A program made the translations under genes and the position numbers. Positions 55,515 to 64,000 of a DNA stretch of 64,000 bases are shown here, piece after piece. This DNA is from Canna indica (taxonomy: Eukaryota > Streptophyta > Magnoliopsida > Zingiberales > Cannaceae). How positions within the stretch are numbered: the stretch's first letter is position 1; each line of letters begins with the position of its first letter. Location of the stretch: contig CP136890.1 of the NCBI GenBank assembly GCA_034359265.1, forward strand, positions 1,428,501 through 1,492,500. Direction: 5' to 3'. The notes under the pieces were generated by a model. It was not told where the DNA came from. It searched no databases and saw nothing but the letters and a program-made list of their open reading frames with translations.

Positions 55515-58500
55515 TCACGATGTGGTGGTACTAGCTGGAGATTTTGGAGCCTGTAAACTGGAGCCACAGCTGACCTTTGCAGTTGACTTTTGCTTTACTA
55601 GAGGGACAAGCGATTGTACTACGTCCGCCATTAGGGGCCTGTAATCAGCCTCTGGTTGCACACACATTGCGGCGATTGCAGCAACCTGCACAGCTTCTTT
55701 CAAGGAGTACTGCCCTTCCATTGCTGGATCCATGATTTGTGCAACCTTCTCTCGATCTGTCAATCGAGGTAGAGCCTTCAATCATAGAAAAATTGGAATA
55801 AGTGCATAGTTAAAAAGTTAGAACTGCTTGAAGAAAAGCATATTGTTATTCCTCTCTATGCTAAAGGAAAAAAAATGAAGTGAAAATTTGAAAACAAATC
55901 AATAATGATCATGAAGGAGTCGGAAAGATTGGTATCTGCCACCTAAGCACTATTGTGCGATTAGACTGAATGAACATGAAAATCAGATTAGCCAGGAATT
56001 ATTAATCTTAGGAATATCCTATCATTTACCCAAGACACAAGAACACCCTCTCCAGGAGGCCTATTCGTATCAACTGGAACTCTTCCAGTAAGCAACTCCA
56101 ACAGTACGACGCCGTAGCTGTAAACATCTGATTTTGTAGTCAAATGTCCAGTTAATGCATATCTGCAGAAAAACAGAAACCAGCATAATAAAGATAAACA
56201 ATGCCATTTAAGTTTTTGTTGATTAGGGTTGCTTAGGTATAACATCCATGGTATCAATAATCGGCACATGAGTTTAACAAGTTTTAGTCTTACTCTGGGG
56301 CAACATAGCCTTGGGTGCCTAGAACTCGCGTCGAAACATGTCCTCCAGCTTTTTCAGATCCAAATTTAGCCAGACCAAAATCGGAAACTTTTGCATGAAA
56401 GTTTTTGTCCAAGAGGATATTGCTACTCTTGAAATCCCTGTGAATCACTGGTGGATTGACTTGCTCATGCAGGTATTCCAGGCCTTTTGCAGCCTCAAGA
56501 GCTATTTTCATTCTTGTCTCCCAATCCAAGTTTGATACTCCACCATAGGATTCTGAAGATACTTAATCCCATAAATCTTTTATAACATTAGAATGTATTG
56601 CTATGTATGTTGATTTTGAAAGTAAAAGTTGTGCATCAATAACTTGCTGAAGAGTGAAGATCACAAACATCTTGTGAGGAGCCTTATAATTGTTTACGAC
56701 AAAACAGCATTCTTCCTGACTATAGAGGTTTGCAGGTTCACTTTAGATTAACAGAAATATTGCCAAAGAATAATATAGAAAAGATTAAATGCAAAAGAAA
56801 AAAACTATTGTTCAATTCTAAGGTCCACGACTATTCCTGTTTCCAACAAAAATTGCTAAAATTTCCCATTTCTTATGTCACACCATTTTTGCAAAATGCA
56901 GTTGTGATGGATATTACAAGCCACAAATGAAATGTTTGTTCACTAGGACCAACCAAGCAATGTGTTGATGTTTATTGTGGCACTTCCTTTTGCAGCTAAT
57001 GTTGCTTCTTTTCTCTTCTGACGACTAGTGGACATTAACAACAATAGATTAGTTTGTTTTCGCCTAAATTCCATCAAGAAACACCTACAAATTCATTAGA
57101 CAAGTAAATCTTATCAAAGATTCTTAAATGCTTCCCAGATTATTTGTTATGACCCGCTTGATGGGACAACTAACCCATCAACTTCATAGGCCAATCTATT
57201 GACCTAATTAAAATGCTCAAGCTGAAGTTGATGGCAGCACCCTCATCAAGCCTTAAGTCAACACTACATCCAATACACTCCCGGTGTAGACTAAACTGCC
57301 CTTTCTCACGTAGACTCCCTCACCATGCCTAGGAGTAGGTGTTGCTCTGGTACAATTTGTTACGACCCGCTTGATGGGATAGCTGACTCATCAACTTCAT
57401 AGGCCAACCTATTGGCCTAATTAAAAATGTTTAAGCTGAAGTTGATAGTAGCTCAACCATCAAGCCATATAAGCCAACACCACATCCAACATACTCTCGA
57501 TGTGGGACTAAACTCGGGTATTACATTATTTGTCAAGTAAAAACAGAATATGTGCATTTGGTTTCTTTATTTTTATAGCTACTAATCCTTAATGCATCGT
57601 TTTCCTTCAAGCCTATCCGAATACATATTGCTTTACATTTATTTATGTTAGCAATATGCAATGAATCAGAAGAAAAGACCCCCAGATTGCATACCGTGTA
57701 CAGTTGGGTGATTCACATGCCTTTTCAGTCTTGTGATAATTATTTCTCTGAATGCCCAGCAACAATCAAATTGAAAAGGAGCTATTTTTGTCACCATATT
57801 ACAGTAACTTCTTAATTTACTAACCATGAGACTTTTTTTCTATAAATAATTAATTCTCTCGCTATCAACATGAAAACATGTCTCCTATATATAAATGCTA
57901 AATAACATAACCTCTATGCTCAATATTGCTTTGTCATCAACAAAAAATTCCAATTTTATGTATACAGCCAAATACATCAACCATATCAGTTCATTGTTTC
58001 AGTAGCACAACAAAGAACTGGAGTACCTCTATATATGTCAAATGACTTTCAACACAGAGATGAGAAACATCAAGAATCTTATCACATGATTAGCATGGGA
58101 CATATATGCAATATGTTCACAATCAATTCTGAATAGCTTGAACTCCACCTTCCTATTTCTATAGCTAAATGGAAATTTAGAAGACAAGATAACACAAGTC
58201 CATGCCTATCAGTTGAGACATGATTAAAGTCGGACAATAAATGCATACGGCCACAAAATAGCTCCTTTTCGGTTTTCTAATGACTTATTTATCTGAATTC
58301 CCAGCAAGAATCAATTTGAAAAGGAGCTATTTTGTCACCATATTTGCGGTAACTTCTTAATTTACTAACCGTGAGATTTTTTCACAAATGATTAATTGTC
58401 TCACTATCAACATGAAAATATTTCTCCTATATACAAATGCTAAATAACATAAGCCTCTATGCTCAGTATTGCTTTGTCATGAACAGAAAATTCCAATTTG

Positions 58501-59937
58501 ATATATACAACTGAATACATCTACCATATCAGTTCATTGTTTCAGTAGCACACCAACAAAGTTCTTTATGGAGCACCTCTCAATATGTCAAATGACTTTC
58601 AACCAAGGGACGAGAAACATCAAGAACATTGTCACATAATTAGCACTGAACATATATGCAATATGTTCACAATCAATTCTGAACAGCTCGAACTCTACCT
58701 TCTTATTTCATTATTGCTAAATAGAAATTTAGAAGAAAAGATAACACAAGTCCAGGCCTATCAGTTGAGACATTAAAGTCAGACAATAAATGCACACGGC
58801 TTCAGTCTTCTTTATCAGGTAGTTGGATGACTTGTTCCTGAATTCTCTTTAATGAGACAAGAAAACTTACTAAAAAATCAAATAGAGAAAAAGCAATATC
58901 AACTAATAAATTGAATCTCCCCTAAATTTGATAGTTAATGATGCTAAATCACCTCATTCCCTAGCTTTAAACAGCAAGAATTATGGATGAGCTTAAAAAT
59001 GAAACCAATGTCCCTCTTTCCTTGTTCTTTACATTACTCATTCAGAAGAATTAAGGTCTATGACTTACAAAAAGAACTTTTTCATCTACAACACCATCAA
59101 TTACAAGAATACAGCAACAAGTACTACCAAGAATTAAATACTAATTTTTTCCCCTACAATCAAATGTAATAATACCCTTCAACTCATGAACACATCTTAC
59201 TAATAATATCATATCTTCGTCGAGAAAAAAAACAGCTTACTTACCGCCACCGTTCGGATACAGATGCTCCTGAAGGCTGCCACTGGCCATGTACTCATAA
59301 ACCAACAGCCTGTGACCTCCTTCAGAACAGTAGCCAATCATTGCAAGCAAATATGCCGACCGGAGACGCGTCAGTAGTTCCACCTGATTAGCGTAATCTG
59401 ATCCCAATTAGCTTCGATTTTGTAAAGAATGCAAGCACAGATAGAAGAAGACATCAAAGGAAATGGGTGATGTATTTCCATGAAAGAAATCACCTCCATC
59501 TTGAACTCCTCTTCCCCCTGCTTCCCACCGCTACCCATAAGCTTGACGGCCACCTTCCTCCCGTCGGCGAGGCCTCCTCTGTACACCGATCCGAAGCTTC
59601 CGTGCCCAACGATGTACCCCTTCCCGAACCCGCCCGTGGCGGCGTGCAGCTGCTTGTAGGTGAACACCTGCACTCCTCCCCCGCATTTCCCCGTGGCCGC
59701 CACCACAACCTCCACCTCTCCGCCGCCACCGCCGCCGGCTACCGTCTCCTTAGCCGCTGCCTCACGATCCGCCTCCTTCTGCGCTTCTTCGTCGAGGGCC
59801 TTGCGGCGCTGGGCGACCTTAGTGCGGATGTAGCAGTAGTAGCCGAGAGCGACGAGGAGGGAGGCGAGGGCGAGCACCGCGAGAACCACGATCACTACCA
59901 GCGCCACGCTCTCCTCCCTCCGCTCCTCCGCGTCCAT
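55515..59937 (-). CDS. Membrane-anchored receptor-like cytoplasmic kinase (At3g58690-like)
   Basis: Five exons: 59937-59494, 59383-59245, 56552-56294, 56162-56030, 55775-55515. The total is 1236 nt, 411 residues. A single hydrophobic span (about residues 11-37) follows a short acidic N-terminus and precedes a basic stretch (KVAQRRK). There is no extracellular domain, so it is a membrane-tethered kinase. The glycine-rich loop is GHGSFGSVY (111-119), the lysine Lys132 in VAVKLM, the catalytic loop HRDFKSSN (Asp234, RD type), DFG Asp252, and the activation segment [19 protein letters not shown] poly-Gly linker lies near residues 68-73. Conservation through to [12 protein letters not shown] matches the Arabidopsis At3g58690 group as I recall it; its substrate is not known to me. 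The start is the ATG at 59937, and exon 1 is very GC-rich. Intron 2 (2.7 kb) carries a TRIM and a large tandem duplication. Confidence 0.93.
57140..57530 (-). mobile_element. TRIM (miniature LTR retroelement) with 5-bp target duplication TTATT
   Basis: The element 57145-57525 is flanked by TTATT at 57140-57144 and 57526-57530. Two related LTRs (57145 to about 57296, and 57358-57525) begin TGTTA(T/C)GACCCGC; the second ends GGGTATTACA. Between them only about 60 bases remain. Next to the LTR on the minus strand is TTGTACCAGAGC, matching the initiator-tRNA primer site TGGTATCAGAGC at 10 of 12. There is no coding capacity, as expected for a TRIM. Confidence 0.8.
57720..58802. repeat. Tandem duplication, two units of about 540 bp
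   Basis: Unit 1 (about 57720-58262) and unit 2 (about 58264-58802) align along their length. They share CCTTTTC(A/G)GT, GAAAAGGAGCTATTTT, ACTTCTTAATTTACTAACC, CCATATCAGTTCATTGTTTC and GCCTATCAGTTGAGACAT at corresponding positions. Differences are mostly single bases. Both lie in intron 2 of the receptor-like kinase gene; no coding content was seen. Confidence 0.85.
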
Positions 59938-61038
59938 TGACGACACCCTGACACAGTGGCACTAATCCTTAGATTCAGAGATAGTGAAAGAGGGGAAGAG
60001 TGCAAACTCGCAGTGCATTGATGAGACGGGCGAAGAGGAAGGTGAGTAAAATAAATACAAGATTGAAAAGGGAACACAAAAGCTAGAGAGAGAGAATGAA
60101 AGATGGAGAAGATGACAAAAGGTTTAAACATGAAAAGCTTCGTCCGCGGGGTCGACCGTGGGCAGACAGTGGCCGCTGCGGAAGGCTGCAGGCGTTGAGT
60201 GTTGGGTACCCGGTGTGGCTTTTGTGTGTGGGCGTCGTCAGAGAAGACGAAGTGGAGCAACTGGGAGTGCGGGATAGCGACGGTTGTGATGCACGTGAAT
60301 GGCAAATAAGAGTGTTTGCTGTTTGGTACGCAGAGGGATGAAGCAGGAGGGCATTGGGCAGTCTCCTTTCGAAATAAACGACACGGGAAGCATTTGCGCG
60401 GGATACTGTGCATGTGCGGACACGCAACAGGATTTGGTGGTGAATCTTGGAGTCGTAAAATGCGCTTAAATTCCTCTATTTTGACTCTTTCTACTTTGAT
60501 TCCTGATAGATATTAAATATTCTGTGTTTGATTCCTGATACATATTAAATATTCTGGCACTTATATCAAATAATCTATTTATCTGCCAACGGTAGATAGC
60601 ACAGTTATTGATGACAACAGATTAAACATTGTCTAAAAATATATGATTCAAACTCTAGTATAATTACCTATTGTGATTTTACATCTTTATTTTTTTTAAA
60701 ATAATCTATTTATCTAACAATCTATATTAATCACAGGAATTTTTCTAAACACTACATTCTTGAACAAGAACTAATAAAAAAATATTAGGGAAATAAACAA
60801 TCATTAGGAAAAAATCTGGTATATTTATTAAACAACAAATTAAAGTATACATAATAAAATGACTACTAACTGATCCAAGCAATTGCGCTATGAATTTGGC
60901 TGACTAAACCCTCTACATACATTTTCTGTATTTTTTTCAGCTCAACAATCTGAGTCTCCGCATTTGCTCTATTAGGTCCTACACACCACCAACCTCATCA
61001 AGTTCTTCATTCATCAGCAGATTAAGCTGAAACCTCAC
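59938..61038. promoter_or_regulatory. Receptor-like kinase upstream region and NAT 3' flank
   Basis: 59938-60450 is GC-richer than the surroundings and directly upstream of the kinase ATG, so it should hold its 5' UTR and promoter (position only). The remainder is AT-rich and includes the 3' UTR of the transporter gene. Open frames on both strands here have no family features. Confidence 0.45.
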
Positions 61039-63897
61039 TCATGATGGAGGAAAGAAACGGTTGAGATTGAAGGGGAGAGTGTAGAATTCCTCATTCCTGC
61101 TGTCTCCTTTGAATCTCCGGAACCTTGTCCACCACGGCATGCCTCGGTCGCTGGCGCTGCCATTGACATCAAGTGTGTTGTCTAGGAAGACGGCAACTAT
61201 CAATGCCACAGTAGGCGGAGACGAGAAGATTGTGTTTATATAGTCATTAAACTGCAACATATAGCAAAATGAAGATGCATGAATAACAGTATTGTAACAC
61301 CAAGTTCTTTTCATTGATAGTTAGTTGTGCTAAATCTAGTCCAAAAGCTTGCAAAATTCTGTTAAGCTAACCCATTCTGCCTTGGTGTGGGCTGGACCAT
61401 GTTGAGCACTCGAAGTATAGTGGAAAAAGTACTGAGGAATAGAGAGGCCGAGGAAGATGGAGACACCGGTAATAAAGAGGTTGCGCATAGAGTTCATGTT
61501 GGTGAACTGCAAGAAAGAGAGTCCCACAGCAGCTGGACGGAAAGAAAGAGAATATCACCCATCAAGTCTAGCTTCAACAATATTCGTGTCATATTGGAGG
61601 GAGAGGATACATACCGACAACCCCAAACAATACACAGTAAGCGGCAGCGAAGATGGTGAATGGAATGGAGGCAAATAAAGCTCCAAATTTCCCTATATGA
61701 GAGCAAAAGTAGCACCAATATTATATCATATCATAATGCAAAAAAAAACTAATTAACTAGTATGGTTATCGTAAATCAGTTCATCACTTACCCAAGATGG
61801 AGAAGAATATCATGAAAGCAGCTGATATCTGAACGACCCTGCGACTCCCAACTCTTGTTGATCCGAGAAGCCCCACATTCTCACTGTTATGTTCCCAGTC
61901 AGTGAATTTGCAAAGTTATGATAGATGAGGAAGAATATTAGAACAATGCTAACTTACACTGAAACAGTTGAACCAGTTAGAGTGCCGAATAGCCCATCAA
62001 GTAGAACTCCTATGCCCTGTTAGAACAAAGAAAAAAAGACAACATAGTTCATTTAAATTACTGCTAAATTTAAACTGATGTTGATCCCATGATCAGGTAA
62101 GACTCACCTGCCATCCAATGCCTCGACTCAATACATGAGCTGGTGGTGGCGTCGCACTTGCTAGGCGGGCTGCAGCTTTGAAAGCCCCAGTTGACTGCAG
62201 ATCAGCGAGAATTATAATCTTAACAACAAACATATTGTTAACTAACACTAGAAGGGTGTAGTGCTAAACTCTTAATTAGCAGTACTTGCCTCAATCAAGG
62301 ATACAAGGACAGCAGCCATCATCCCAAATGAATGACCAGCATCAAAAGTTGGTGCACCCCATTGCAATGGATATGGAATCTTTATCCTAAAAACCTTGAT
62401 GTGTCATTTGTCAAAAGATGCAAGGTATTATAGTACAAGAAACAAATAGGTAAGTTGGATCAGTACCAGGGTGCAGAAGAGATGAGATTGGCACGGTCGG
62501 TGCGACAGTTGATTTGAGTGCGCTCAGGGCGATGTTTGTATGCACCAGCAACCGTAATCAAATGGGCGTAGACCCATACGATAGTGATGGTTATTATAAG
62601 AGAGAATCTCTCTAATATAGGCAACCGTTTAACAGTTAGATGCTTCAGATACTGATCAAGTTGTCATGTTTAGATCAGAAAGAGAATTGGAAAGAAGATT
62701 CTGAAGTCAGAATCAAGCTGTTATCAGGACTTGAATCACTAAGTATACAAGATGCACTTTGTACCTGGGAAGATGCAATAAATAGGATGAGCATTGGAAC
62801 ACCAATCTCCACACATCTTCCAACCTGATTAATGAATAACAAGCTTAGGACTCAAAATTCCATAAAATGCTGATATCTTCATCTCATAGAGAAACTTTCT
62901 CTGTCTCTAAACAATTATACATTTCTGTAATAAAAATAAGAACACATTTTCAAGATATTTCTTGTTAGAATTATGACTGGACGGGTTTAAGGGGGAAAGA
63001 TTTAAGCAGAATATTAAAGAAATAATATGCATTTATGACAGTTATGGGGTATCAGGACGGAGACATGGAAGTTTGTCATTTAAATCACTCAACAAAGAAC
63101 ATGTCATTTTTTTCCGCTCAAGTGGAGTGTTCCAAATGGTTGTGATTTAATAGTTGTGGGAATAGAATCAACAAAACATGCAATTCCAAGAACCACCAAA
63201 CAATTCTATGCCCAAATGTCTTTAATTCAAAAGTACCAACAAGTAACAAGTAAAGAAATCATACTCATACTCACATGACACATTATAAAATGGATGGTTA
63301 AAGATCCAACAGGCAGAGGCTACAATAACAGGCCATGCAAAATTGGAAAGCTAGTGTAAACACTCATGTCTACGAATATTACATATATCAAATAAAGAGC
63401 AAGCAATAGAAGGGATACCACAGGGAATCCTCTGTCGAATAAACCGAATCCTACCAGTGAAACCACTGGAACCATCCCGAGAGGGCTGAAAAATCTGAAT
63501 CATAAACATAACCAATTAGCTATCACCATATGGTGTTTGCTTATTATACATAACCACACCAAATTGATAATTGCAAGCTATCTTAGCAATCATGTTCCTT
63601 GACATGCTCCAAATTGTTTGCATCAACAAATTCTGAACAAACCATTTGGTGGGCTTACTATCAATATCAGTAAGTTGCTATCTTATTCTACATTAAGCAC
63701 AAAACAAGTTGGCTTGAAATCAATCAGGACCCCAGGCAACATATGAAAAAGCTGAGATGCACCTTACAATTGAAACAAATAGCTGAGTAGCTGTACCTGG
63801 AGCAGATACCCCACAATTGGCTGTAACCCAGAATAATCTGAATGCAAGAAGAGACAATTAAAGCTCCTTGTATAGCTCTCATGGTTTGGAGAAACCT
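61039..63897 (-). CDS. Nucleobase-ascorbate transporter (NAT), 5' partial
   Basis: Eleven visible exons: 63897-63797, 63494-63419, 62824-62765, 62651-62467, 62386-62290, 62194-62108, 62016-61958, 61883-61792, 61692-61615, 61532-61372, 61251-61039 (stop TGA). They sum to 403 codons including stop; about 130 N-terminal residues lie beyond the window (family length about 530). NAT proteins are multi-span plasma membrane carriers of xanthine, uric acid or nucleobases. Visible landmarks are [33 protein letters not shown], the family signature [29 protein letters not shown], and the C-terminal [15 protein letters not shown]. The exon at 63494 is taken from GATTCAG|ATTTTTCAG, which restores RFFSPLG; the nearer AG would delete three residues. 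The intron after 62290 starts GCAAGT (GC-AG). Confidence 0.93.
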
Positions 63898-64000
63898 CTG
63901 CGTTAATGCAAACAAAGCAGCAGTCCAAACTATCCAGCTATAATACAAACATGATTTTCCTGTAGGCTATGCAGCAGATGAAGAACAAATTAAATGAAAT

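Overview
The window is nuclear DNA of a flowering plant, most likely a monocot. It has long AT-rich introns crowded with retroelement debris and single-copy angiosperm housekeeping genes. Two genes (the hydroxypyruvate reductase and the receptor-like kinase) have very GC-rich first exons and AT-rich later exons, the gradient typical of monocots. The long transposon-filled introns suggest a non-grass monocot such as a palm, but that is inference. Gene models were built by hand from splice sites and protein family conservation; exon sums and phases were checked and close in frame.

Layout: 1-5.0 kb, 3' part of a TSO1/tesmin-like CXC (CPP) transcription factor gene (+), cut by the window edge. 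6.2-7.6 kb, a degenerate tetraspanin locus (+). 8.7-19.5 kb, an 11-exon proline iminopeptidase (-) with a 1.6 kb DNA transposon, a minisatellite-bearing hAT-like element and several LINE tails in its introns. 19.5-23.5 kb, gene-free DNA with three low-complexity hAT-like elements. 23.5-28.2 kb, a 12-exon aspartate aminotransferase (+) with an N-terminal PTS2 peroxisomal signal. 28.2-39.8 kb, a transposon block: a LINE with an inverted 5' end, then an opposite-strand LINE itself split by a hAT-like element. 39.8-42.0 kb, HPR2-type hydroxypyruvate/glyoxylate reductase (+). 42.5-42.9 kb, an LC8 dynein light chain (-). 44.3-52.2 kb, a 12-exon GSK3/SHAGGY (BIN2-like) kinase (-). 55.5-59.9 kb, a membrane-anchored receptor-like cytoplasmic kinase (-). 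61.0 kb to the end, a nucleobase-ascorbate transporter (-) whose 5' exons lie outside the window.

The genes are independent transcription units. HPR2 and a peroxisomal aspartate aminotransferase both touch photorespiratory or peroxisomal metabolism, but nothing in the sequence links their regulation.

The most interesting material is in the mobile fraction. (1) There is a LINE whose layout and 18-bp target duplication fit a twin-priming 5' inversion. (2) A set of hAT-like elements shares TAGGGGTG- or CAGTGTT-type ends and about 8-bp target duplications, but each has its own unrelated low-complexity interior. (3) Two related 1.6 and 2.3 kb elements sit in introns of different genes and share a hairpin-rich block with compensatory changes, a candidate structured RNA or DNA module. 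(4) Two TRIM-like miniature LTR elements have exact 5-bp duplications. (5) Two introns appear to use GC-AG splice sites.
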